The notes under the pieces are model-generated. The model did not search any database and was not told where the DNA came from. It saw only the letters and a list, made by a program, of their open reading frames with translations. A DNA stretch of 64,000 nt, from positions 1-64,000 of the forward strand of contig JAILQX010000044.1 in the NCBI GenBank assembly GCA_024698705.1, given 5' to 3'. This document shows positions 26,524 to 36,051 of the stretch, piece after piece. The stretch is from Lachnospiraceae bacterium (GTDB taxonomy: Bacteria > Bacillota > Clostridia > Lachnospirales > Lachnospiraceae). Both the position numbers and the translations under genes were made by a program. Positions within the stretch are counted from its first letter, which is position 1. The number at the start of each line of letters is the position of its first letter.

Positions 26524-27750
26524 ATGGCTAAAGAAAAGGTTGTTTTGGCTTATTCGGGAGGACTTGATACTACAGCTATCATTCCCTGGCTCAAGGAGAC
26601 ATACGGTTATGATGTAGTATGCTGCTGTGTGGACGTAGGACAGGAAAGCGAGCTTGAGGGACTTGATGAGAGAGCAAGATATTCGGGAGCCGAGAAGCTT
26701 TATATAGAGGATGTTGTGGATGAACTCTGTGATGAGTACATCATGCCTACGGTTAAGGCAAATGCGGTATATGAGAACAAATATCTTCTCGGAACAAGCT
26801 TTGCAAGACCGCTCATAGCAAAGAAACTTGTTGAGGTTGCCCGTAAGGAAGGTGCAGTTGCGATCTGCCACGGAGCTACAGGTAAGGGTAACGACCAGCT
26901 CAGATTTGAACTTTCAATAAAGGCCCTTGCGCCCGACATTAAGGTAATAGCAACATGGAGACAGCCTGAATGGACAATGCAGTCACGTGAGGATGAGATC
27001 GAATTCTGCAAGAAGCATGGTATCGATCTTCCTTTCGATGCAAGTCATTCTTACAGCCGTGACAGAAATATATGGCATATCAGTCACGAAGGTCTTGAAC
27101 TTGAAAGCCCTTCACAGGCACCCAATTATGACGATCTTCTCGTACTCAGCGTAACACCTCAGAATGCACCTGACGAAGCAGAGGACCTTGAACTTGAGTT
27201 TGAAGCAGGTATTCCGGTAGCCATAAACGGACGCCGCATGAAGACCAGCGATATCATCAGAGAGCTTAACCGTCTCGGCGGTAAGCACGGGATCGGTATC
27301 ATCGATATAGTTGAGAACCGTGTCGTTGGTATGAAGTCACGTGGTGTATATGAGACACCCGGCGGAACCATCCTTATGGAAGCACATACTCAGCTTGAGG
27401 AGATCTGCCTCGATCGTGAGACACTTGCCTACAAGAAACTGGTCGCAACAAAGTTTGCGGATCTTGTATACGAAGGCAAATGGTTCACACCTTTGAGAGA
27501 GAGCCTTTCAGCATTTGTTGATAAGACACAGGAGACAGTAACCGGTACATGCAAGATGAAGCTCTACAAGGGCAATATCATCAAGCAGGGTACTACTTCA
27601 CCTTATTCGCTCTACTCAGAGAGCCTTGCATCATTTACAACAGGCGACCTGTACGATCATAAGGATGCATCAGGCTTCATCAATCTCTTCGGACTTTCAA
27701 TGAAGGTCAGAGCGATGATGAAACAGAATGTTGAAAAGAACAGCAAATGA
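26524..27750 (+). CDS. argG: Argininosuccinate synthase
   Basis: 408 residues, full length. The ATP-pyrophosphatase P-loop A-Y-S-G-G-L-D-T at 9-16, C-H-G-A-T-G-K-G-N-D-Q and Y-S-R-D-R-N-I-W-H-I-S-H are the usual signatures. It joins citrulline and aspartate with ATP to make argininosuccinate for arginine synthesis. Start has AGGAGG seven bases upstream. argH and other arginine genes are not in the window; the gene has its own promoter and terminator. Confidence 0.97.
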   Translation: MAKEKVVLAYSGGLDTTAIIPWLKETYGYDVVCCCVDVGQESELEGLDERARYSGAEKLYIEDVVDELCDEYIMPTVKANAVYENKYLLGTSFARPLIAKKLVEVARKEGAVAICHGATGKGNDQLRFELSIKALAPDIKVIATWRQPEWTMQSREDEIEFCKKHGIDLPFDASHSYSRDRNIWHISHEGLELESPSQAPNYDDLLVLSVTPQNAPDEAEDLELEFEAGIPVAINGRRMKTSDIIRELNRLGGKHGIGIIDIVENRVVGMKSRGVYETPGGTILMEAHTQLEEICLDRETLAYKKLVATKFADLVYEGKWFTPLRESLSAFVDKTQETVTGTCKMKLYKGNIIKQGTTSPYSLYSESLASFTTGDLYDHKDASGFINLFGLSMKVRAMMKQNVEKNSK

Positions 27751-27762
27751 TCAAGAAAAACA

Positions 27763-27798
27763 AAAGTCTTCCGGTTTATATGCCGGAAGGCTTTTTTT
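27763..27798 (+). terminator. Terminator after argG
   Basis: Stem AAAGTCTTCCGG / CCGGAAGGCTTT around TTTATATG, then T-run; convergent AAA+ gene beyond. Confidence 0.88.
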
Positions 27799-27820
27799 AT
27801 GTGTTGATATACAATACATC

Positions 27821-29308
27821 TCAGTCGATCAGGGCGTGAACCGCTGTGGCATCATATGTGACCTTCTTAACGTGGTCGGCTTCAATACGATAGAGAGCAT
27901 TTGCCGCTATATGCTCGGCCACCTGCTCAACATCTCTGATACCTGATGCGGAAGAGCAGAGCTCGATGACAGCGTCCAGTCCGTCTTCGGTGATCTCTAT
28001 TTCTTCGGGATCCATACTCATGCGCTTAAGTATCTTGGGCAATGCAAATCTTTGGAAGATTATCTTCTTTTCTTCGGGAGAATAATCAGGTATCTCAATG
28101 ACTGCAAATCTTGACATTATGGGTGCGCTGATCTTGTCTTTTTCATTGGCGGTGGCTATCGGGTAGACGCCGTCTGTGGGGATCATGCATTCCATGTAAT
28201 TATCCGTGAAACCGAGATTATCGAGAAGGGTGAGGAGAACATCGGCGGGATTGCCGTTTCCTTTGCCTTCATTGGCTTTGTCAAGCTCATTTATTATAAA
28301 TACGAGTTTGGATTCGCCTGCGGATGCAAATGCTTCCATGATGATGCCGGGTTTTGCGTTTGCATATACACGTGATGAGCCGGTTAACTGCTCAGGGTCA
28401 TTGATCGAACTCATATCGAGAGAAGTCCAGGGAAGCCTGAGTATCCTTGCTACGGCATACGCGACCTGGGATTTACCCGTTCCGGCAGGTCCCACGATCA
28501 ACAGTCCGTAAGCCGGAAGGGTGTGAGTCCTGTTTATCTGGATTATGGTCTCGATTATACGCTGCTTTACCTTTTCCATTCCGTATAATTCTTCGTCAAG
28601 TATCGCTCTGGCCCTTACGGGATCTATGGATTCAAAATAATTGTTCTGCCATCTTATGCCGAGCATTATGGAAAGGGCACGCTGGGCGTGTCTGCGCTCC
28701 TCGGGGCTTACTTCATTGGATTTGGCTACCGAGAGATTCCTTCTTGCCCAGAGGCGGATATTGTCGGGCAGTGTATTGCCGGCACATGAGAGAAAATCGG
28801 TTATGCTCTGGATGCTTGTCAGTTTCATTGCATCGCCTGTTTCTTCTTTGTCATCTTCATCGATCTGTTCCTCGCTAGGGGGATCGGAAGCAAGAAGTCT
28901 CTGGATCATATACTGGAGGAAACCGTTTTCGGAAGAGAGCTTTGTACTGTCTCCGAAGGCCTGTTCCCTGATCTTGTACACGGCATATCCTTCGGGTGTA
29001 TCCGCTCCGGATAATCTTACCTTTATGTGGTTTTCACCAAGCCATTTGAGCAGGCTCGTAAAACGGGAATCTATGGTAAGGATATCCGCACTGATCTTGG
29101 ATCCCTTACCCTGAAATTCGAATGATGTACGTTTGATGGGATTCAGAAACATACCGCCCGTATGATGCTTGAATTCCTTACTTGAATTGTCTAAGACCAT
29201 GATCGGTCTTTCGACCGTAGCCTCACCGTTTGATGAACGGAAAGTGGTATATGTGCATACGGCCGGTGCGCCGTCTGTTTTTTTGTCATTAAAATCAAAT
29301 ACCGGCAT
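27821..29308 (-). CDS. Lon-like AAA+ ATPase without protease domain, Walker B Asp replaced by Asn
   Basis: 495 residues from the ATG at 29308 (CAGGAG six bases upstream). The central part reads like the Lon ATPase: L-D-E-E-L-Y-G-M-E-K-V-K-Q-R-I, Walker A G-P-A-G-T-G-K-S (273-280), then a Walker B equivalent V-F-I-I-N-E-L-D-K where Lon has D-E-I-D-K, so the Asp that helps hold Mg is Asn340 (codon AAT). Sensor-1 (T-A-N-E-K) and sensor-2 regions are present, but there is no Ser-Lys peptidase domain. The N-terminal half is unique, with acidic linkers. It may act as a scaffold, remodeller or reduced ATPase; which cannot be told from sequence. It lies downstream of a MATE gene on the same strand. 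Confidence 0.78.
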   Translation of the reverse strand: MPVFDFNDKKTDGAPAVCTYTTFRSSNGEATVERPIMVLDNSSKEFKHHTGGMFLNPIKRTSFEFQGKGSKISADILTIDSRFTSLLKWLGENHIKVRLSGADTPEGYAVYKIREQAFGDSTKLSSENGFLQYMIQRLLASDPPSEEQIDEDDKEETGDAMKLTSIQSITDFLSCAGNTLPDNIRLWARRNLSVAKSNEVSPEERRHAQRALSIMLGIRWQNNYFESIDPVRARAILDEELYGMEKVKQRIIETIIQINRTHTLPAYGLLIVGPAGTGKSQVAYAVARILRLPWTSLDMSSINDPEQLTGSSRVYANAKPGIIMEAFASAGESKLVFIINELDKANEGKGNGNPADVLLTLLDNLGFTDNYMECMIPTDGVYPIATANEKDKISAPIMSRFAVIEIPDYSPEEKKIIFQRFALPKILKRMSMDPEEIEITEDGLDAVIELCSSASGIRDVEQVAEHIAANALYRIEADHVKKVTYDATAVHALID

Positions 29309-29399
29309 ATTGTTCTCCTGTAGTGTAGTAGCATTCGCATGCTTCAAACACTAATATATCAAACAAAAGCCGGTGTTTCAATATGTATGATACCGCGGT

Positions 29400-30770
29400 T
29401 TACTCTGCGGTTTGGGATTGCTTCTTTACGATCGCCTTTCCGACCCATTTCTTCTTCCACCAGTACCACATGACTATGAAGCCTCGGATACACTCGTCGG
29501 TCGCGGTGCCCGCGAAGACACCCGCAACACCGAAGCCACAGGCAAGTCCCAGTGTGTAACCCACAGTTGCACCGAGACCCCACATGGTCAGCAGACCGAC
29601 GATAAGAGGGAAAATGTATGCGCCCGCTGCCTTTAAACTGTTGACAAAAGTCATGTTAAGACAGCGGCCGAGTTCTATAAAGATATCAACAAACATGATG
29701 CCGCGGGCAAGGTCGATGATCGTTTCATTCTGTGTGAAGATATGAAGCGTATAAGGGCATAGCAGCCAGTTTACGGCAGCCAGCCCGAGTGTAATGGGAA
29801 GTGAGGTGGACAATGTTTTAAAAACACGCCTGTAGGCTGCATCTTCCTTGCCCGCGCCAACTAAATGACCCGTGATGATCTGTGTGGACATTGCGGAGGC
29901 ATTTGAAAATACCATGGCGAATGATATAAGGGAATTGCAGTACACCTTCGCATTGACCGAATCATCACCCATCAGGTTTATAAATGATAACAGTACCATC
30001 TGGTACAGGTTGTAGGAAAGATTCTCTCCGGCTGAGGGAAGCCCGATCTTTATCATCTGTCCGAGCAGTTCCTTCGGGAACGGATTCAGCAGAGCAAGTG
30101 AGAGCCTGCCTATCTTCAGTCGGTAGAAGAACATCAATCCAATTATAAGAACTATAACTCTTGCAAATACGGTTGAAATGCCGACACCCGCAACCCCCAT
30201 GTTGAGGAATCTGAGAGGTCCGTACAGGAAGAGGTAGTTTCCTATGATATTGACGATGTTTACGATGAGGGAAACATACATGCCGAATTTTGTATGGCCG
30301 TTGCAGCGGAGTATCTGGAGGATAACATTGTTGCAGGCCTGTATGAACATTCCGCCGCCTACGATGTTGATGTAGGTCATGGAATCATTGACCATTGAAA
30401 CGGGAACATTGAGTGCTTTCATGATAAAACCTTTGCAGAGCACCAGCATACCGCTGAGGAATATGCCGAATACGAGATTGACGATGATCGCAAGGGTATA
30501 GATCTTGTTCATCTTGTCGTATTGCTTTGCACCAAGATATTGCGCAACGACAACGCTGGTGGCGGTGGCGATGATGTTGAACATGATGATCAGTAAAAAC
30601 ATGATCTGGTTGGCATTGCCTACCGCCCCGACAGCATTTTCGGAGTAATGACTCAGCATTACCGTATCGACGTTATTCAGTAATATATTCAGAAAAAGCT
30701 CGATGAACATCGGCCCCGCGATTATCATAAGAGGAGTGTGTTCATCAATGACTCTGGTCTTATTTTCCAT
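29400..30770 (-). CDS. MATE family efflux transporter
   Basis: 456 residues with about twelve helices in two halves, typical of Na+- or H+-driven MATE exporters (P-M-F-I-E-L-F-L-N and N-A-N-Q-I-M-F near the front). Substrate unknown. The minus-strand ATG has GAGGACGGATTT before it. A second MATE gene occurs at 51789, not closely adjacent and not obviously a recent copy. Confidence 0.92.
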   Translation of the reverse strand: MENKTRVIDEHTPLMIIAGPMFIELFLNILLNNVDTVMLSHYSENAVGAVGNANQIMFLLIIMFNIIATATSVVVAQYLGAKQYDKMNKIYTLAIIVNLVFGIFLSGMLVLCKGFIMKALNVPVSMVNDSMTYINIVGGGMFIQACNNVILQILRCNGHTKFGMYVSLIVNIVNIIGNYLFLYGPLRFLNMGVAGVGISTVFARVIVLIIGLMFFYRLKIGRLSLALLNPFPKELLGQMIKIGLPSAGENLSYNLYQMVLLSFINLMGDDSVNAKVYCNSLISFAMVFSNASAMSTQIITGHLVGAGKEDAAYRRVFKTLSTSLPITLGLAAVNWLLCPYTLHIFTQNETIIDLARGIMFVDIFIELGRCLNMTFVNSLKAAGAYIFPLIVGLLTMWGLGATVGYTLGLACGFGVAGVFAGTATDECIRGFIVMWYWWKKKWVGKAIVKKQSQTAE

Positions 30771-30967
30771 AAATCCGTCCTCTATTGAATAACAATACTA
30801 TAATCTTTTATGAGGAAATTCAATTTTAATAATATGCAAAAATGATATAAATTTACGCCTTTTTCCTAATGGGATCGGATTTTACCGCAGGTATAACTGT
30901 ATGATATAATCATGTGTGGATGGCAGTGCCATGCATTATTTCAACCATACCTTTACGGAGGGATAAA

Positions 30968-32518
30968 ATGCTCGGATTATATACAGCGGCTGAAATGAAA
31001 AGCATAGAAAAATACACGATAGAGAAAGTAGGTATCCCGTCACTTGTGCTTATGGAAAAAGCAGCGGAGGCCGTCAGTCGTGTGATCTGCGCAGAAGCCG
31101 GGAAATACAGTGTGTACGGGAAATACAGCAAAGTCCGCGTTATCGTTTTATGCGGAACCGGGAATAACGGCGGTGACGGAATGGCTGTAGCGAGGATACT
31201 GCATTTGAAAGGAATGGATGTCAGTGTATTTGTCGTAGGTGATGAAGCAAAAGCGACAGAAGAGTATAAGACACAGAAAAACATATATATAAACTGCGGC
31301 GGAAAGACACCCGGATACGCAGAGATCGGGGACACAGAGAAAGACAATGCGCTTTTGGCAGCCATCGAAGAAGCGGACATCATAGTCGATGCGATGCTTG
31401 GGATAGGCATATCCGGATCACTCAGGAAAAATTTTGAATACGCCGTTACAATGTTAAATGAGAAACGCAGCCCGGTAAGCAGAGTCATAGCAGTCGATAT
31501 TCCCACGGGCCTCAATGCCGATGACGGGACTGTCGGAAATGTAGCGGTATCAGCTGATATCACGGTAACTTTGGGAAGGCACAAGAGAGGATTGTGGCTT
31601 GGTAAGGGAAAAGTTTGTTCAGGACAGGTCATCTGTGATGATATCAATATATTATGCGACGGGCCGGCTAAAATTACGGCACTTGAAGAAAACGATATGA
31701 CGGCTATGCTGCCGGGGCGTGTAAAGGACAGCAATAAATCTACCTACGGAAAACTTCTGGTTGTAGCAGGCAGCGACAATATGCCCGGAGCATCATTGTT
31801 GTGCTCACGCGCAGCGATGAAGGCGGGCGTCGGCATGGTAAAACTCTTTACTTCAGCAACTGCGGCAAAGACCGTTATAGCGGCCATGCCCGAGATCATG
31901 ACAAGCGATTACGATAAGGAAGATGTGAGCGCTGCATTTGACTGGAGTGATGCTCTTGTGATAGGACCGGGACTTGGAAGGGATACAAAGGCAGCCGGTA
32001 TATTTGAAAAAGTATACAGGGACTATACGAAACCTTTGATAATAGATGCCGACGGACTTTATCATCTCCGGGGATATCTTGAAAAGGGCATTAAAAGAAG
32101 CGGGGTAACGATCGTAACACCTCATCCGAAGGAATTTGCAAACCTGTTTGGTTCGCCTCCGGAGGACAAATGCAACTCATCCCCCGAATATGTTGCAGAC
32201 AAAGCGAGGGAATACGGCCTCATCATAGTTGCAAAGGACAGCAGCGTTATCATTTCGGACGGAAAGGATACCTGCGTTAATATATCCGGTACCAATGCCC
32301 TCAGTACGGCGGGAACGGGAGATGTGCTCGCAGGTCTTACGGCAGCGTTGTTACTCAATACGGAAAATGCATATGATGCCTGCAGACTTGCGACGCTCAT
32401 ACACGGACTGGCCGGGCAGAAGGCTGCGGAAAAGTTGGGCGATTACGGAGTTACCGCGTCCGATGTCATAGATGAGATCGTTGAAGTGATGAAGCAGGAT
32501 CATTATAGAGTACCTTAA
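30968..32518 (+). CDS. nnr: Bifunctional NAD(P)H-hydrate epimerase / ADP-dependent dehydratase
   Basis: 516 residues from ATG 30968 with GGAGGG upstream; an 18-codon upstream extension lacks a site. N-terminal epimerase (YjeF_N): C-G-T-G-N-N-G-G-D-G-M-A and D-A-M-L-G-I-G. C-terminal dehydratase: V-I-G-P-G-L-G-R-D, I-D-A-D-G-L, T-P-H-P-K-E-F and S-T-A-G-T-G-D-V-L-A-G. Together they repair damaged NAD(P)HX to NAD(P)H in the cytosol. It is a single fused gene, as in many Firmicutes. Confidence 0.95.
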   Translation: MLGLYTAAEMKSIEKYTIEKVGIPSLVLMEKAAEAVSRVICAEAGKYSVYGKYSKVRVIVLCGTGNNGGDGMAVARILHLKGMDVSVFVVGDEAKATEEYKTQKNIYINCGGKTPGYAEIGDTEKDNALLAAIEEADIIVDAMLGIGISGSLRKNFEYAVTMLNEKRSPVSRVIAVDIPTGLNADDGTVGNVAVSADITVTLGRHKRGLWLGKGKVCSGQVICDDINILCDGPAKITALEENDMTAMLPGRVKDSNKSTYGKLLVVAGSDNMPGASLLCSRAAMKAGVGMVKLFTSATAAKTVIAAMPEIMTSDYDKEDVSAAFDWSDALVIGPGLGRDTKAAGIFEKVYRDYTKPLIIDADGLYHLRGYLEKGIKRSGVTIVTPHPKEFANLFGSPPEDKCNSSPEYVADKAREYGLIIVAKDSSVIISDGKDTCVNISGTNALSTAGTGDVLAGLTAALLLNTENAYDACRLATLIHGLAGQKAAEKLGDYGVTASDVIDEIVEVMKQDHYRVP

Positions 32519-32631
32519 TATTTTCCTTAATCAAAACCGGATGTTTATGATATACTTGATGATGGAATGCTTGAAAGGAAAGCACGTGACAGATAAGTAC
32601 AGGTTATGCCACCGGCACGTGCAACTTGAAA

Positions 32632-33300
32632 ATGCTTGGATTTTCTTATGGAAGTGAAATAGACAGATATGTTAAGGATTATGTGATATTTGACCTTGAA
32701 ACAACCGGTATAAACGTGGATCTTGACGAGATCATAGAGATATCGGCAGTCAAGGTTAAGGACGGCAGGGTTGAAGCGGAGTTCTCACGGCTGGTCAATC
32801 CCGGCAGGCATATACCTCTTGAAGCCAGCAGGGTCAACGGCATAAGTGATGCGATGGTGAAGGACTGTCCACGCTTTGAAAAGGTACTTGACGAATTCCT
32901 GGATTTTATAGAAGATTACGTGCTCATAGGGCACAATATACAAAGTTTTGATCTTAAATTCATATACAGGGACGTGATGAAATATCGCGGTATGGCCTTG
33001 GGAAATGATTATCTGGATACCTGGCACATGGCTAAGAGATGTCTCCCGCAGCTTAAGCATAGGAAACTTACGGATCTGGCACAGTTCTATGGTATTTCCC
33101 CTGAAGGAGCCCACAGGGCACTAAATGATTGCAGGATGAACCGGCAGGTCTATGAGAAGATGGCCTGCGCAGCACCTGCGTCGGATACGCTCAGAAGGTG
33201 TCCCAGATGCGGAAGCATGCTGGTAAAGAGAAAAGGTATGTACGGTGAGTTCTACGGCTGTTCGGGATTCCCGGATTGCAGATATACCGAAAAATGTTGA
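32632..33300 (+). CDS. 3'-5' exonuclease (DEDDh) with C-terminal topoisomerase-type zinc finger
   Basis: About 223 residues. I use the ATG at 32632; a TTG six bases earlier is the only alternative and neither has a strong ribosome site. Exonuclease core of the DnaQ/PolC type: D-L-E-T-T-G at 21-26 (Asp21, Glu23), H-N-I-Q-S-F-D, and H-R-A-L-N-D as the His/Asp pair. The last 40 residues are a four-Cys zinc finger (C-P-R-C-G ... C-S-G-F-P-D-C) like those at the end of topoisomerase I, which bind single-stranded DNA. The fusion suggests a nucleic-acid-guided trimming enzyme; partner unknown. Confidence 0.85.
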   Translation: MLGFSYGSEIDRYVKDYVIFDLETTGINVDLDEIIEISAVKVKDGRVEAEFSRLVNPGRHIPLEASRVNGISDAMVKDCPRFEKVLDEFLDFIEDYVLIGHNIQSFDLKFIYRDVMKYRGMALGNDYLDTWHMAKRCLPQLKHRKLTDLAQFYGISPEGAHRALNDCRMNRQVYEKMACAAPASDTLRRCPRCGSMLVKRKGMYGEFYGCSGFPDCRYTEKC

Positions 33301-33310
33301 GAGGAATTGA

Positions 33311-34519
33311 TTGAAAAAGAAGAAGAACAGATTCGTCAAATTCAGACACAAATTGGTAAGATTTGTATTGGCCCCGATATTTTTTTTGATGGCACGGTTT
33401 CATTACGGAGCGAGGATCGAAAAATATAAGGGGGATAAAAACAGGCCCGTGCTGGTGCTTTTTAATCACGTTACGGGATATGACCAGTTTTTTGTAAGTC
33501 TTGCGTTCAGGCAGCATATTTATTATGTGGCGATGGAGGATCTGTTTTCCAACGGATTTGTGTCAAAGCTCATTTGGTTCCTGGTAGGACCGATACCGAT
33601 AAAGAAGCATACCACGGATCTGAAGGCAATGAAGGATATAGTTACTTGCGCCAAAGAGGGCGGTTCGATCGGCATAGCTCCCGAAGGAAACCGTACCTAC
33701 AGCGGAAGGACCTGCGAAATGAAACGCGGGATCACCTCGATGTGTAAACTGCTTAAGATGCCGGTCGTCCTGTATTACATAGACGGAGGTTACGGTGTAT
33801 GGCCAAGATGGGGCGGCAGACGCAAAGGAAGGATCGACTGCACGGTAAAAAGAGTGCTTGAGCCTGACGAATACCTGAAATGGTCGGATGACGAGCTCTA
33901 TGATGTCATAAAAAAAGAACTTTCATGTGACGAGGCAAGAAGTGACAGGATATTTAAGAGCAGACACAGTGCCGAGTATCTTGAAAGAGCGATGTATATC
34001 TGTCCTTTCTGCGGCTTTGCGGAGTTTGAGAGCAAGGGCGATATCATAAGATGCAAGTCCTGCGACAGGAAGATAAGATACGGGCGGAACACGGAACTTA
34101 GCGGAGTTGATTTTGAGTTCCCTTACAGGTATGTGGCTGACTGGTACGATCACCAGAATGAATTCCTGAACGGAACTGATATCACGGTCTTTAAGAAAGA
34201 GTCCGTATATACCGATACGGCTGCGATATTTGATGTAAAGCCTGCCATAAGCAGGAAACTTATTGACAGAAATGCGGGGATCACCCTGTTCGGTGACAGG
34301 ATAGAGGTCACGACTTTTTCGGGAAATATCATTCTCCCGTTCGATAAGATCATAGGTGCGGCCTGTGTCGGCGACAACAGACTCAATGTGGAATGTGACG
34401 GTAAGCTGTATCTCATAAAAGGCGATAAAAGATTTAATCCGTTGAAATATGTTAATTTCTATTACAGATACTCTAATATCAACAAAGGAGAAGGCAATGG
34501 AAAATTTTTGGGACTTTAG
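33311..34519 (+). CDS. PlsC-like acyltransferase fused to a zinc ribbon and a C-terminal domain
   Basis: 402 residues. TTG start at 33311, after GAGAGG. N-terminal acyltransferase: N-H-V-T-G-Y-D (52-58, the H-x4-D catalytic pair) and P-E-G-N-R-T at 124-129. After about 200 residues comes a zinc ribbon C231-x2-C234 ... C248-x2-C251, then a beta-rich C-terminal domain with a D-K-I-I-G-A segment (PH-like in appearance, low confidence). Standard PlsC proteins lack these additions. The acyl-acceptor is probably a lysophospholipid, but the zinc ribbon hints at a different target or regulation. It overlaps the GltS-like gene by 23 bases. Confidence 0.82.
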   Translation: MKKKKNRFVKFRHKLVRFVLAPIFFLMARFHYGARIEKYKGDKNRPVLVLFNHVTGYDQFFVSLAFRQHIYYVAMEDLFSNGFVSKLIWFLVGPIPIKKHTTDLKAMKDIVTCAKEGGSIGIAPEGNRTYSGRTCEMKRGITSMCKLLKMPVVLYYIDGGYGVWPRWGGRRKGRIDCTVKRVLEPDEYLKWSDDELYDVIKKELSCDEARSDRIFKSRHSAEYLERAMYICPFCGFAEFESKGDIIRCKSCDRKIRYGRNTELSGVDFEFPYRYVADWYDHQNEFLNGTDITVFKKESVYTDTAAIFDVKPAISRKLIDRNAGITLFGDRIEVTTFSGNIILPFDKIIGAACVGDNRLNVECDGKLYLIKGDKRFNPLKYVNFYYRYSNINKGEGNGKFLGL

Positions 34520-35897
34520 TGTGTGGGGCGGACTTGTACTCGTAGGAACTCTTCTCGGATCGATGCTGCTTGGCAATGCGATCAAGAAAGCGACCCCGGG
34601 ACTCAGATCTTCACTTATTCCGACATCGGTCATAGGCGGTATGATACTTCTTGTTATTTCGGAAATATATCATGCATGCACCGGAAAGGTTATGTATAAC
34701 ACTCAGCTGTTTGGCGGTAACGGCTCCGCATTGCTTGAGATATTAACCTATCATTGTCTTGCTCTCGGATTCATCGCATCGACTTTCAAATCAAGCGGCG
34801 CAAAGCTTGGCAAAGAGAGGACCAAAGAGATATTCAATACCGGTGTGACTACGGTTTCTACATATCTTTTACAGGCTATCGTAGGTATGGGTATCACTTT
34901 TATCGCTGCACGAATAATGAGCGGATTCTTCCCCGTTGCGGGTATATTGTTGCCGTTCGGCTACGGACAGGGTACCGGACAGGCAATGAACTACGGACAG
35001 ATATATGAGAACCAGTACGGATTTGTCGGAGGTAAGAGTTTCGGTCTTACCATAGCGGCTCTCGGATTTCTGTCAGCAAGCATAGGCGGTGTCATTTACC
35101 TCAATGTGAAGAAGAGAAGAGGAACACTTAAGATAGCTAGCGGCAAACGTGAGACCTACAAAGCTGAGGACATTCAGTCTGAAAATGAGATCCCAATGCA
35201 GGAAAGCATCGACAAGATGACGATCCAGGTTGCTTTGGTTATATTTGCTTATCTTATCGCTTATCTGATCATCTACATACTGGGAACATTGCTTCCGGGC
35301 ATGAAGGCTGTATTGTACGGCTTTAATTTCCTGTTCGGCGTACTGGCTGCCGTAATGGTGAAATTTGCCCTTAATAACTTAAGAAAAGCAAAAGCCATGA
35401 AGCACAAATATGTCAATGATTTCCTCATGACAAGGGTGAGTAATTTCTTTTTTGATGTTATGGTCGTTGCCGGAATAGCAGCGATAAGACTCGATATCCT
35501 TGAGAATTACTGGGGACTCATCATAATTCTGGCGTGCGCCGGAATGCTGATCACATTTTTCTATGAAAGGCTGGTAGCAAAGACTCTGTTCAGATCGTAT
35601 TATGAAGAACAGTTTTTGATGATGTACGGAATGCTCACCGGTACTGCCAGCACGGGTATCATCCTGCTAAGAGAGATAGACGGTGAATTTAAGACACCGG
35701 CCGCGGACAATATGGTATACCAGAATTTCCCCGCGATAGTATTCGGGTTTCCGATGATGATCCTTGCGACTCTTGCACCGGATAAGCCATGGCTTGCGTA
35801 TGCCATATTTGTGGGATTTTTTATCGTGATGAATATCATCCTGTTCAGAAGCTTTATTTTCAGGCGTTCCCAAAATGATCCGAAAGATCATAAATAA
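34497..35897 (+). CDS. GltS-like sodium/glutamate symporter family protein
   Basis: 466 residues from ATG 34497 with AAGGAGAAGG upstream, overlapping the preceding gene. About twelve helices. G-Y-G-Q-G-T-G-Q-A in the first half and a related loop G-T-A-S-T-G-I-I in the second are the re-entrant loops of GltS-type Na+-coupled carriers. Substrate may be glutamate or another acidic compound; the family is divergent from E. coli GltS. Confidence 0.75.
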   Translation: MENFWDFSVWGGLVLVGTLLGSMLLGNAIKKATPGLRSSLIPTSVIGGMILLVISEIYHACTGKVMYNTQLFGGNGSALLEILTYHCLALGFIASTFKSSGAKLGKERTKEIFNTGVTTVSTYLLQAIVGMGITFIAARIMSGFFPVAGILLPFGYGQGTGQAMNYGQIYENQYGFVGGKSFGLTIAALGFLSASIGGVIYLNVKKRRGTLKIASGKRETYKAEDIQSENEIPMQESIDKMTIQVALVIFAYLIAYLIIYILGTLLPGMKAVLYGFNFLFGVLAAVMVKFALNNLRKAKAMKHKYVNDFLMTRVSNFFFDVMVVAGIAAIRLDILENYWGLIIILACAGMLITFFYERLVAKTLFRSYYEEQFLMMYGMLTGTASTGIILLREIDGEFKTPAADNMVYQNFPAIVFGFPMMILATLAPDKPWLAYAIFVGFFIVMNIILFRSFIFRRSQNDPKDHK

Positions 35898-35922
35898 AAA
35901 TCCCAAAATCCCAAAATAAGTA

Positions 35923-35951
35923 TTGAAAAAATATAACCTACATGTTAATAT
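35923..35951 (+). promoter_or_regulatory. Promoter of the flavodoxin gene
   Basis: TTGAAA (35923-35928), 17-base spacer, TAATAT (35946-35951). A palindromic site starts 7 bases later, exactly as at enolase. Confidence 0.6.
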
Positions 35952-35958
35952 ACACATA

Positions 35959-35974
35959 GTTAGTCAAGGCTAAC
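35959..35974. promoter_or_regulatory. Operator-like palindrome 1 before flavodoxin
   Basis: GTTAGTCAAGGCTAAC, GTTAG-N6-CTAAC, directly over the expected start point; extends on the right as CTAACCTA, like DtxR/IdeR boxes. Confidence 0.62.
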
Positions 35975-36016
35975 CTACATTTTGAGGCCGAGACTGACTT
36001 ATATTTTACAGATAGA

Positions 36017-36032
36017 GTTAGCGTACGCTAAC
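36017..36032. promoter_or_regulatory. Operator-like palindrome 2 before flavodoxin
   Basis: GTTAGCGTACGCTAAC, a perfect 16-base palindrome 58 bases after site 1 and just before the ribosome site. Confidence 0.65.
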
Positions 36033-36051
36033 TTACGGGAGGAGATCTTAT

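Noticed and set aside
36013-36036. Second flavodoxin palindrome as a terminator
   Set aside because: No T-run follows; it is directly before the ribosome site and matches the operator format.
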